Shown here: in pieces, positions 1 to 11,000 of the stretch
Layout of the letters: each line of letters begins with the position of its first letter
Position numbering within the stretch: position 1 is the stretch's first letter
From: Gymnopilus junonius
Taxonomy: Eukaryota; Basidiomycota; Agaricomycetes; Agaricales; Galerinaceae
Assembly (NCBI GenBank): GCA_015501075.1
Contig: JADNYJ010000109.1
Location: 62,001-126,000 of the forward strand
Length of the DNA: 64,000 nt
Reading direction: 5' to 3'
The notes under the pieces: generated by a model
Databases searched by the model: none
What the model was told of the DNA's origin: nothing
The model's input: only the letters and a program-made list of their open reading frames with translations
Position numbers and translations under genes: made by a program

Positions 1-50
1 CTAGTGCATAATGTCGCTTCCTAGTGCAAGACTAACGCTCCCATCTTCAG

Positions 51-1944
51 GTGATATTGTTTACTATCAAGGCCTTGGGAATTCCATTCTCGTTTTAAAC
101 AGCCTTGAGGCAATGACGGACTTACTTGTTAAGAAAGGTAATACTTACTGCAGTCGACCTTACTTTGTCGTCGCCAGTGAGCTCATGAATCTAATCAATG
201 TATGCTCTTTTACTCTGTAAATTTCCTTCGAAATCATTACTAAATTACACTAGAGTACTGCCTTCACCCCATTTGGGGCACGCTGGCGGCTTCATCGTAA
301 GTTTATGCGAATAGCCCTTAGCACGGAGGCCGTCAAAGGCCACGAGGGCACCCTTTCTGAGATCGCGAGCCTCCTAAACACGTCATTGAAAGATGGTCCG
401 GAAGAATTCGTTGACCACGTTAGACTGTAAGTGCCTTAAACGATAATCTATTGAGGGACCTAACTCTATGGTATTTATTAGGGCCGCTGGTCATGTCATC
501 ATGAGCACAATTTACGGAATATCAGTTCGTTCACCCCAGGATCCAGTTTGTACTTTCTCATCTAGGACTGGACACTGCTAATTCACATCACAGTACATAA
601 CAATCGCCGAATCTGCCATGAATATGATAAGCAAGGCGGTAATCCCTGGTGCATTTATTGTGGATCTGATACCGATTTGTACGTGGTTCTTCAGACGCGT
701 TGGTTTTTCAACTGAAGTATCTTGAGTGAAATATCTTCCTTCATGGACCCCGTTTGCTACTTTTCATTACGTTGGGGGAGAGGGGCGGAGGATGGTTGCA
801 GAGCTCATCAGCAAGCCATTCGAATATGTTAAATCCCAGATTGTATGCTGTCTTCTTACTTGGCATAAATACCAACTGATCGAAAGACCTATCAAGGAGG
901 CCAGGAATGCCAAACCATCTTTTACTATGGATGTATTGACAAAGAATGATCTAAAGGCAGAGAGAGAGAATGACCCTGAATTTGAAACTTCTCTCAAGTG
1001 GGCATCTGCTTCTATGTATGCAGGTGAATGTTCTTGATCTCCTGCACAACTACAACTCGAGTTGCTAATGAATTTCAATTATTTATAGCTGGACAAGAAG
1101 TGGTAGGCTTGCTGGCAACTTTAACTTCAATGGCTGCTACTCAACCTTTCCTATGTAGATTTCCTCTTCAATTTTAAACATGATCATGGCTATGGCGACA
1201 AATACAGAGAAGCTCAGAATCGCACAGGCTGAAATTGACGAAGTGGTGGGAAGATCGCGCACTCCAGTCATCCAGGACAGGGAAAGTCTCCCGTATGTTC
1301 ATGCCATAATTAAGGAGACCCTTAGGTGGCACCCGCCCTTGCCCATGGATATAGCTCGATCCTCAATTCATGACGATGTCTATCGAGGTAAGGAGTCGAG
1401 ACCAGTATAATCCCATTTGAAGTACGTAACAATTTGTTCTAGGGTATCTTATTCCTGTGGGTACTACAGTGATCCCAAATGTTTGGTATGTGACGATTTG
1501 ACATGGAAATTGGATTCACCACACATATTTGAATAGGGCAATCGCGCATGCACCTGATCCAGTATATCCACCTGACACTTTTGCCCCCGAGCGATTTCTA
1601 CGGGAGAATTCGACCCTCGATCCCTCTGTATATTGTTTCGGCTTTGGGAGAAGGTAATGAAAGCATTTCTCAATATGTGCCTAAGGTAACAAAAATTATG
1701 GCTGCATTAGGAACTGTCCTGGAAGGACGTTGGCAGAGAATTCCATTTTCTTGACGACAGCCTACATTCTTCAATCGTTCAATATATCCGCTGCCCAAGA
1801 TAAAGATGGGCATGACATTCCAATCTGGGTGGAATATTCATCGGGACTAGTTTCGTGAGTAGTCCTGTAGTACCATTTTTGGTCGCGACTCATCAGTGTA
1901 ACAGCCTTCCGGAGACCTTCAGATGCCGGATTGAACCTCGGTGA
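51..1944 (+). CDS. Cytochrome P450 (5' end outside window)
   Basis: Heme-thiolate monooxygenase of the fungal type, normally anchored in the ER. The window opens inside an intron; the first visible exon starts at 51 after an AG acceptor, so the membrane anchor and proline-rich hinge are missing. About ten exons splice in frame: substrate-recognition part (GDIVYY, FTPFGARWRLHRK), I-helix (AGQEV, about 1090-1105), K-helix ETLRWHP (about 1317-1335), PERF (about 1588), and the heme loop FGFGRRNCPGR split by an intron after 1652. The last exon starts at 1905 and the stop is at 1942-1944. No stop or frameshift was found. Oddity: the I-helix has AGQEV followed by Ile where most P450s have (A/G)Gx(D/E)T(T/S), so the usual oxygen-activating Thr is absent. 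Substrate unknown. Confidence 0.88.
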
Positions 1945-2735
1945 CAAGATTCGAAAGTTAATCCAATAATCCAAAGGAATGCTAGCTTTGTCCAAATATA
2001 TATTTCATTTGTCTGTGGGAAGCCTTTTACAGCATCTTGAAATAGATGAGGAGTTGAGATGAGTGAACCTCCCTCGAGGAGTTCTTAAGGAAAACACCAA
2101 GGGGCTGGAATGCTAATAATGGATACAGGCCCCCATTTTTGGTTTTAACATCTCTTGAATCCATTAACCCAAGGAATACCTCCATTTATTTATATGGCCA
2201 AATTTACACGCCTCTTCCCTTGAATTCCCTTCACTCTGAATCTGTTATCTCGAGTTAATTTAGTGAAGCAAAGAATGATTCTGGAACTATGTTCTGACCG
2301 GTGACCTGTGTGCCATAATATACACTACTCTGAGTTCTCACCTCATTGACCATTCTTAGTGCCAATGATAACGATGATTACCAGAAAGGCGTCCCAAGGA
2401 ACAGGCTTGTGGGATCAAAATTTACGGTGGCCCATTGGTCCGTCGGCCACCTATTTTGATCCCAGTACTCGCTATGATGATCAGGAAATTCGATAGAGAT
2501 TGATCAGAATCCTCCTTAACATTCGTGTCTCTCGGTGATCCCCTTTCGTGGAGAAGCATTTTATCCAGTTCTTGTCTCATAAACTGATGACGATCGATGA
2601 TGGGACTCGGCAGAAGGCCTGAGAAAGTTCCGTGTTTAAAACTCCGAAACTCTTGTAGTCAAAAGGCGCTCTTTTAGACGTACTTCGATTATCAATCCCA
2701 CTCATATCCCCACTACTACAGAGCTAGAGACTACA
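1945..2735. other. Intergenic, P450 to GMC gene
   Basis: No open frame with family resemblance and no repeat was recognised. The last part should hold the promoter and 5' UTR of the GMC gene. Nothing else can be supported. Confidence 0.5.
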
Positions 2736-5270
2736 ATGCAGTTTGCCAATTACATCATTGTCGGCGGTGGTCTTGCCGGAACTGCCCTGGCGGTGAGATT
2801 GTCAGAAGTCCCAACGCTGACCGTTGCTGTTTTGGAGGTTGGAGGAGATAAGTTCCACGATGAGAACTTTGATACACCTGGTAATTTAATCAGCTTCAAT
2901 ACCTTTATGGGACACGTCTAACTCTCCTAAGCCTATATTGTTAACAACCTTGGAAATCCTGATAAAGATTGGGCCTATTTCAGCTCACCTCAGAAACATT
3001 TGGGTGGCCATTCCATGTACCTTCCTCGGTAAGCTGCACGTCGATCTCCATAGCGAATGTAGCTCTTAAATAATCTACAGTGGAAAGGGAATCGGTGGAA
3101 CTGGTTTGGTTAGTGGCCAATAGAGTTTCCTCTTCCTTGAATGATTTCTAACCCTCAATAGCTCAACTTCATGGAAGTCAACCGGTAAGCATCATTTATT
3201 ACTCGTCAACTTATCACTTTCATCTGAGAATACATGTCGATTTTTAGTGCTTCAGCAACTGAGTATGACGGTAAATTATTTATTATGCTAGCAAGTGCTT
3301 CAAATACAGACATTTCTTTTTACAGATATCGGCAAATTGATTGGAGAAACTTCGAAGTGGTCGTGGGACGGTCTTCTTCCATACTTTCGAAAGGTCGGTG
3401 CTTCCAATCTTACTTCATTAACTATGCTAACAGTTGTATAGTCAGAATGATTGATGTATACTGATGAAGAAGCCAAGAAATACAATATGGCTTTCGATGC
3501 TAAGTATCAAGGCACTTCGGGTCCTGTCCAGAGGACTCTTCCTCGCTGGCTTGATACCATTGCCATGCCATGGCTGGAGGCGGTCGAATCCTATGGGATT
3601 CAACATAACGCTGACCCAGTGTGTTCTGTTATCTTCTTTAAGAGACTTTCACTGACCTGGCATGCTCAGAATGACGGTGATGATAGAGGCACCTGGATCA
3701 GTACTAAAAAGATTGATAGTAATTCCGTTAGAAGTTCGGCTGCATCTGTGAGTTCATTTATTAAGAGCCGGCTCCTGACTGATGACCCGACAATTATGAA
3801 ACAGGCATATTATGAACCTAATAGCTTGCAGCCTAATCTGAAAATAATCACTGGTGTGCATGCGACAAAGGTCATTACTTCCAAAGAGGATCTCGTGACT
3901 GTTACGGGAGTTGAGTTCCTCCAAAATGGGCAACTTCAAACAATACAAGCAAAGAAGGAAGTAATCTTGTGCTGCGGTAGTTACAACACGCCTCAGATTC
4001 TGGAATTATCTGGTTAGTAAACTTCCGCTGTGCCGAATACTATTAATGGAGGGAAACAAAGGCATCGGTGACCCTGCAATTCTTAAGAAGCATGGCATTC
4101 CGGTTATCATCGACTTACCTGCTGTTGGCAATAACCTTGGTATGTCTTCTTAGTATTGGTTTGAGAATGGACTGATGCGACCATACTTTCAGAGGTCAGT
4201 TCCTCCTGGACCATGAATCTCATATATACCAAACTGTATTTGTAGGAACACATTACCGCGACGTATACTGCCAAGCTAACGCCTGGGCATGAGACATGGG
4301 AATCTTTGCGGGATCCCGACTTTGCTGAAAAACAGAAAGAAATATAGTACGCTGCCATTCTAACTCACAGTTCATTCTGTCAAGGCTTACGATTATTCCA
4401 GCAAGACCACTGGGGCGGAATGCTATCTGGACTTCCTTCGGCATTTGCCTTTCTGACGTTCAAAGACTTTGACAGCGATGGCGTCATTGCGAACTCAGTA
4501 AAGACACTCGACTTGCCTAGCGAGCAACCTTACAATCTTCAGAAAGAATGGGTCCAGAATGACAAGGTACCTTTCCTCGAGTAAGTGTGCCGTGACCACT
4601 GTTGCTATGTAACTCTGATGCATTGGTTGCAGAATCAATGCTTTTGATAGGTTCATGCCAGGAACCGTCACTGAGCCAGAACCTAATTCAAATTACATGT
4701 CCTCTTCGATCATTCTTCTGCATCCGTTCAGCCGGGGTTCTGTGCACATCACTTCAACCGATCCGTTAAAAGCCCCAGTCATTGATATGAATATTTGGAC
4801 AATGAGGTCGACCTCAAAATTTTAGTCACAGGTTACAAGATCCTTCAAGAGGTTTATAAGATGGGACCTCTTAAGGACCACATTGACAGCGAAGTCTCCC
4901 CTGGTAAAGAAATTCAAACGGATGAACAACTGATAGAATACACGCGGAAGACCCTTGATAGTACATATCACCCCATGTCGACTGTCCGCATGCTGCCTCG
5001 TGAAGCAGGAGGTTGCGTTGATGCTCATCTGAAGGTGTACGGCACAAAGAATTTACGGGTTGTAAGTAGCTGTCTAATCTTAACCTTTTGAATGTACTAA
5101 TGATCTGGCGAACTCAGGTTGACGCCTCCATTTTTCCCACTGCTATATCGGCACATCCTCAGGCTACACTGTACGCAATTGCGGAAATGGCAAGTACAAA
5201 AATAATCTCAAAATCGTCTGCCGCTTACACTCAGTTTGAAGATGGCCGATTATCTGAAATCAAACATTAG
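2736..5270 (+). pseudogene. GMC oxidoreductase, broken (aryl-alcohol oxidase/choline dehydrogenase type)
   Basis: FAD-dependent GMC family; intact members oxidise alcohols and make H2O2 or reduce quinones. The N terminus has the dinucleotide-binding VGGGLAG at residues about 8-14 and no signal peptide. The C-terminal half has HPMSTVRM (about 4970-4993) and SAHPQATLYAIAE (about 5148-5188), the family's catalytic His regions. Roughly a dozen short exons are traceable. Three lesions are visible: an in-frame TGA at 3448-3450 just after the acceptor following PYFRK; a +2 shift near 4411-4415 (KTTG to GMLSG); and a -1 shift near 4792 (VIDMN to LDNEVD). The nonsense codon is not an indel, so a true pseudogene is likely, although the shifts could be assembly errors. 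One exon seems to be only 2 nt long (4193-4194). Its neighbour, a P450, is a common partner of GMC enzymes. Confidence 0.85.
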
Positions 5271-5909
5271 TGACTGAGGCGGATCTCTATATGGAATTTG
5301 AACCAGCACGACGGAATTCTCGGCAGTCAGGCATTCTGATTGCTCAGTATATTCTGTAATTGTCATAGCTAATTGGCGCTCCTGGAAAGGATAATTATTC
5401 CGTAAATACTCTAATAGAATATGAATGTCCGATTGTATCACCACAACAGAGACTGAAAGTGAGGCCCGAGTTAGTAGAAAAGACTGGATATTAATGAGTG
5501 AAAATATGCTGGAATGCCTGGCCAGTAAGGGCCAGGGTTTCCTCGTCGCTCAATTACTAATTTAGGAAATAAGTCTACGAAGGCCTAGACCCCGAGTCGC
5601 TGTGGCCAGACTATTCAATAACTCCGTGATGAGCAAGCGTGAGGAACGAGCACAAGCTCATTATCGGATAAGATAACATCAAAGCGTCAGAATCAGAAGC
5701 TCCCGCCGTTTGTACCTAAGATGTACAAACAATGATTTAAGAGCGTGTGATAGGGTGTGCTTCTCCCCATCGCCCGGGATCTGATTCTGGCGCGGAAAAA
5801 ACTCATTTCTCAGCCTCCACTGTTTTTTTTCGACCTCTAACACCCGAAAACCTATTCTTGCTACCTTTTCAAACCTTACCCCCTTTTTTCCCACAATTCT
5901 CCTCACAGG
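5271..5909. other. Intergenic
   Basis: No gene recognised. Short frames on both strands lack codon or family support. The region from about 5800 to 5905 is pyrimidine-rich and precedes the gag-like relic, as a fungal promoter or 5' UTR would. Confidence 0.45.
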
Positions 5910-6971
5910 ATGGCTCAGAATGGCGATAATGGCAACATCAGTGCACCTATTATTGGTGCACCTGTCCAGCAAGGACCCGCTTGTGCCCCACACATGCACA
6001 CCTCTCCGATCATCATACAGATGCTGAAATCACTTTCTCTGACTAATATATTGCAGAAGAACAAGAAGATTGAGGCTGAGAATGAGGCCAGAAGCCTCAA
6101 AACCTTTAGTCATGCTCTAGACCCAGTCGCGCACCCTGACACTGGATCCGAGGCTGTGTCCCTCATCACCATCGACCCTGATGATCTAAATCACCTAAAG
6201 GTTCCTTCCTTTTTTCTCACTGTCTGTGATCATATTTATGCTAGCTTGGCAAAATGGATTGCAGATGAAGAACTAAAAAAAGAAGATAAGTCTAAATGAA
6301 AGGCAGAAGACAAACTGTCAGCGGAAGAACTCAGGATATCCAAGAGAAGGTGTATGGATGGTTCCCTTCAGGTCTGCAGAACTCCAGGCACTGCCACACC
6401 TATCCAATTTCCGCAGAGTCTTTTTGACACTGAAGGCTGGGTATCTGTCCCTCTTCCTTTTTTCCTAAACAAGAACCTGCATGTGATAATTGATGAAGCC
6501 ACGACACTGCTGACTATGAAATCTAACCCACTGCCAGGCAAGACAAAAGGGATCTTGATCCTTGACATTGGGAAACTCTTGGATTGTTTCAGCAAGGAAC
6601 TCACCCTTACCTTTAGCCAGTGGTCAGAGGCTGCTGAAAACATGTTCGATTTTCAGCAGCAGTGCGACAAGAAGGGCGAGGACAGTCAACACTCGGCATG
6701 GTATAATGACCACTTCAACTTTTTCAATGGTTAGTGTAAAAAGAATGAGCTATATGATGCTTGGAAAAGCATTGAGCTTGAATTCCACCAAGAGCACTGG
6801 AGCATCTATGATGAATTTGAGCTTAAAGATTACATGGATGCTTTTAAAGCCTGCGAGGGTGCTGCCAAGCTCAAGGCTGAGATGCACAACCTTTTTATTA
6901 TTGAGCAGCAAGTGGTACATACAGTGAGCAACCACTGCATGCACAACACGCTCTGCATAGTATCATTGTAG
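5910..6971 (+). pseudogene. Gag-like protein relic with two in-frame stops
   Basis: One reading frame runs from the ATG at 5910 to the TAG at 6969-6971, broken by TGA at 6297-6299 and TAG at 6732-6734; the frame is the same before and after both. The protein would be about 350 residues: a polar N terminus with a charged helix (NILQKNKKIEAENEARS), a middle with several Trp, and a C-terminal part with WYNDHFNFFNG and EFHQEHWSIYDEFELKDYM. The latter resembles the gag-like proteins of repetitive elements common in agaric genomes, but I cannot name a family. Both stops are one C-to-T step from Arg (CGA) or Gln (CAG). The outer copia element landed at its 3' end; its terminal TAG lies within the TGTAG duplication. 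No LTR of its own was found. Confidence 0.5.
6967..6971. repeat. Target-site duplication TGTAG, left copy (outer copia)
   Basis: TGTAG directly precedes the left LTR at 6972 and recurs directly after the right LTR at 15608-15612. Five bases is the usual duplication length for copia integrases. It shows both LTRs belong to a single insertion event. Confidence 0.85.
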
Positions 6972-7328
6972 TTACTAGCTTACCCGGGTTGTGAGAGGCT
7001 AGTGCTAAGGTGACTACTTAGGTACTACTTAGAAGTGCAAATGACTTGGATTAGGACGCTGTTTAGAGCATCCTTATATACCTATAGGACATGCAGTGAC
7101 TAACTACATATGAGTAATGCATAAGGCAATTACTCAGCTAATTACTATGTAATTACTAATATCTACTCATAAGATGAGTAATATGCTCACTAAGTGATCA
7201 CATGTTTAGTCATATAAGATGACTGTGATACTCTGTCATCACTGGATCTAGTCACGTATAGATGCATCTGATCATGCGTGTCATGTGAGTCATGTGATGT
7301 AGTCACATGGACACTTATCATGTCAACA
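6972..7328 (-). repeat. LTR of outer copia (3' LTR in element sense)
   Basis: 357 bp, nearly identical to 15251-15607. In element sense it begins TGTTGACATG directly after the polypurine tract. It is rich in TGATCACATG-like short palindromic words. About six differences from the other copy are visible, nearly all explainable by loss of a CpG (for example CCCGGG versus CCTGGG). Confidence 0.92.
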
Positions 7329-7339
7329 CTCCCCCTCAA
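7329..7339 (-). other. Polypurine tract of outer copia
   Basis: In element sense the sequence is CTTGAGGGGGAG directly before TGTTGACA of the 3' LTR, the position and composition expected for the plus-strand primer of reverse transcription. Confidence 0.8.
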
Positions 7340-7613
7340 GTAGTGCCGCGTTAGCGCACATACTTGTTCTGACATGATGTGTCAGTATTCTATTCTAAGG
7401 GATAGAACTCTATGCCTAGAGCCTGTCTATGTTTGAGAAACAGGGTAGGGCCTAGATTCTTGGTGAACATATTGGCAACATTTTTGTCCATAGGAACGTG
7501 CTCTATTTTAATGTTCCCAAGTTCTATTTGTTCCCGGATATAGTGGTAGCATATTTCAATGTGCTTTATCCCTTTTTGGGTGACAGGATTTTGCGAGTTA
7601 AAAATAGCTCCAT
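7340..7613 (-). pseudogene. RNase H C-terminal part of outer copia
   Basis: Minus-strand reading gives the copia RNase H end: NSQNPVTQKGIKHIEICYHY, then IREQIELGNIKIEHVPMDKN and VANMFTKNL. This continues the frame that stops at the insertion point at 12863. Together the two parts form one pol reading frame interrupted by the inner element. The match to KHIDVQCHYI in the inner element's own RNase H shows the same domain in a different copia lineage. Confidence 0.85.
7609..7613. repeat. Target-site duplication TCCAT, left copy (inner copia)
   Basis: TCCAT precedes the inner left LTR at 7614 and follows the inner right LTR at 12863-12867, inside the outer element's RNase H codons. Confidence 0.92.
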
Positions 7614-7983
7614 TGTTGAGATAGATGACTCACGCCCAGGTGCTTACTATATTTAGGTTTCGTATTTCCACTTTCCTTATTTGTGTCTGTCCCCTTTTCG
7701 GTACTGGCTACCACTACTCTTTTACTTCCGTTTTCTCTTCTGGGTGGTACTGTACAGTTTATTCAGCCACCCATTCGATCATGGACAAACCTTTCCATAG
7801 AGTACAGGGCTCCCTCAGTCGTCGTCACTACGTGTCTGACTCTGAGGTGAGCCCTTAATTATACTACACCTCACATTATTTACTTATACTATCTACCTAG
7901 TTTTATTGCTCTCTTCAGGTAGATAATACATACCAAAGTCATCGTCACTATGTGTCTGACTCTGAGTTTTATTGCTCTCTTCA
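7614..7983 (+). repeat. Left LTR of inner copia
   Basis: Begins TGTTGAGATAG and ends GCTCTCTTCA, so TG...CA ends. It contains an internal duplication: the word TTTTATTGCTCTCTTCAGG occurs at about 7901-7919 and again at the LTR end, and GTGTCTGACTCTGAG occurs at about 7830 and 7951. All differences I see from the right LTR are transitions at CG, TG or CA. Confidence 0.95.
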
Positions 7984-7998
7984 GGTTATGGGCCCCGG
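7984..7998 (+). other. Primer-binding site, half-tRNA type
   Basis: Directly after the LTR comes GGTTATGGGCCCCGG. It is complementary to the anticodon arm of initiator Met tRNA (loop CAU and flanking stem), with one A-to-G difference in the core GGTTATGAGCCC. Established knowledge: Drosophila copia and yeast Ty5 prime from a half-molecule of this tRNA. It is not complementary to a tRNA 3' end of the usual TGGTA... type. Confidence 0.6.
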
Positions 7999-8086
7999 TT
8001 TTTAACCGCATATTCAGACACAAAATATACTCGCGACTCATACAGACGTTACAGCTCCTCACAGAACTACACTACCACAGCCAAAC

Positions 8087-11000
8087 ATGTCTACCACATC
8101 TACAGCCCCCACAGTCTTCCCTGAATCCGAAAGGTTTGATGGGATGAACTGGTTCTCGTGGAAGAGAGCCATACTTACGGCTGCTGAAATAAAAGGGGCG
8201 GACGGTTACCTACTCAGAGCGATAGCTCAACCCTCTCCAGCCCCACCACCCATGACTGGCATGCCAGCCAACACACCATTGCCTCCCGAGGTGACCACCT
8301 GGGACTCTGCTAACCCTTCTCCCAGAGAATGGAAGATGTGTAACGCTTGGACAAAAGGCCTCATCATCTACAACTGCATCAACCCTGTCAGTTTGGGTAT
8401 AGACATGGGCGAGACCGCTGCCGAGGTCTGGGCTACCCTCATATCCCTGTATGACATCAAGTCCAACGTCGCTGCCGTGAACGCTCAGCGCGACCTTCGG
8501 AACACCTTTCACAAAGACGAAGAGGATCTAATGGCGCATATATCCACTCTCCATTTGAAATGGCGCAAGGCGAACGCAGCTGGCGCTGGGATTTCGGACA
8601 TGGACTTCCATATGATCATCTTGTCATCTCTTCTGGCCTCCTGGGACACGATGGTGGCCACCCTCTACAATGCCAAAACATCTACGGACATCATTACGAG
8701 GATTAGCACCCACTGGGAGAGGATAAAGGGTCAAATTAAACCTACCGGTGCTTCTGCCATGGTGCTCCAGGCCACTTCCATGAAGAAAACACACAACCAC
8801 CCCAACTCTACCATCATTTGTTCAAACTGTGGCCGCCGCGGGCATGGGAAGGAGAAGTGCTACTGGCCAGGGGGAGGAAGTGAGGGCCAGTTCCCTCTGC
8901 ATTTCAGGAAGAAGGGAGGAGCCGGCTCTAATGCAGATACGACTGCGTCGACGAACTCCCAGAGCACTTCAGCAACAGTCCCGAAGGTGAATATTGTGAC
9001 CGTCAGCGAGAAGGCATATGCATTGTTGACCAACACAGCATTGCTCGCTAAGACACAAAACAGTGGAGCGTCTGCAACCTATGCTGACTCGGGGGCGTCT
9101 GACCACTGCTTCACTAGGCGAGAGGACTTCACGTCATATACACTGTTTAATGAGCCAATGGAGGGGCAGGCCACGAATGCTGAGGGATGTTTTAGGATTC
9201 TAGGAAGAGGCATTGTCACTAAAGTTGCTGAGTTGAACAGGAGGCGGGTTACCCTTTCCATGAGCTCCATTCACATGCCCGACCTCGTCGCAAACCTTGT
9301 CTCCATTGGGCATTTTGATAAAGCAGGTTTCACAGTTACGTTCGGTGGAGGAGAGGTGATATTCCGTGATGCAGATGGGGATGACATCCTCTACGGTCGT
9401 GGAAGCAAAGGGATATATCTGCTAGATTTCGGGTCAACCCAAGGATCTGTCCAAAGCAAAATGAAAAACCTTGCCTTCTCAGCCAAGTCTCAAGAACGCC
9501 CTGTTCCGCTAGACACCTGGCACTGACATTTTGGACATGCAGGTGTGACCGCAATCAAGCAAGCAGCCAGCCTGGTGAACGGCCTCCAGATAATGGGAAA
9601 TGTAGACGAGAAGTTGAACTGTGAGGACTGCATGTTGGGGAAACAGGTGGCAAGGCCGTACGACAAGGTATTCGCCAAAGAAACTGAACTGCTCGAATGT
9701 GTCCACATGGACATCTGGGTCTGTACCCGTGTTCCATCGCTGGGAGGGGCGATGTACATGCTGCTGTTTGCCGATGGGGGTTCTTCACACCTCGACCCAT
9801 TCTACTTGACCACGAAGTCAGCATCAGCAACACTTGAAGCATTCAAGGAGTACCGTGTTGAGGCAGAGAGGCAGACAGGGAGGAAGCTGAAAAAGGTGCG
9901 AAGTGATATGGATCCGGCATTCATGGGGGAGGAGTGGCAGGCTTACCTACATGAGCACGGCATCGTCCACGAAACTGGAGCACCGTACTCTCACATGTCA
10001 AATGGAATGGCAGAACATGCGATCCGCACTGTCATCAAGGGGACTAGAACCATGTTGATTGACTCAGGGTTGTCATGGGACCTGTGGGTGGAAGCATCGA
10101 AGACCTACTGTTATGTCAAGAATTTACTTCCTTCATCGAGGCATCCAGGAGTGATTCCTGAGGAGAGGTGGAGTGGTAAATGGCAGGATGTATCCCACCT
10201 ATGCCCGTTCGGGTGTGTGGCATATGCGAAGATTGCACCCGAGATTGATCAATCAAAGCTAGCGCTGAGATAAATCAAATATACGATGGTTGGCTATTTT
10301 GGGTGTGACGCCTACAAACTCTATGACCACGCTTCACGCACCATGATCAAGGCCCGGAATGTAACCTTCGAGGAAGGAACTTTCCACGATATGTCTTCTT
10401 CCGTGTCTCTGCTGCACGACCCTGCTGACATCCCCGAGGAGTTCATGACACCTGTCATTGGCAGGGCCGAGACTGCCGAGACAGTTGACACCCCAGCACC
10501 TTCCACTGACACCACTACGTCGGGGGTTCTCCACCCTCGCCCTGCTGTTGCTCCCCGTCCTAGGGCTACTGACCCGCCTATGCGTCTGCCTGCCATCACC
10601 ACCCCTACGGAGAATGCGACGCCAGTCAACGCTGACCAAGGATGGGCGCCTAACGTGGTTGAACCATGCCACTCAGGACCTCTGGCCACTGGCAGCTCGA
10701 GGTCAGCTGCAGCTGCAGCATCTGACGAGTTTGAGAGGAGAGAGAGGGAGGCGAGGATGGCTAGGGAGGATTGGGCTACAGACGGCACCGCACTGCGTGC
10801 ATTTGCACTGTCAGATATGCCGGCGTTTTTGGAGGGATTGGATGAATATGCATCGTCTATGTTCCCTTCATACCCGTACATCGCGCTTATGAGCACCTCG
10901 CAGGACCATTCAATTCCTCAGACTTACGACCAGGCAATGACTGAGCCAGACATATGGGGACCCGCTATGCAGGCCGAGCTCGACGTGCTCACTGACCGCG

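Noticed and set aside
9524..9526. TGA between protease and integrase as programmed readthrough
   Set aside because: Position (inside the HFGH zinc finger), the CGA-to-TGA change and a second in-frame stop at 10271 fit decay better; copia elements use one continuous frame.
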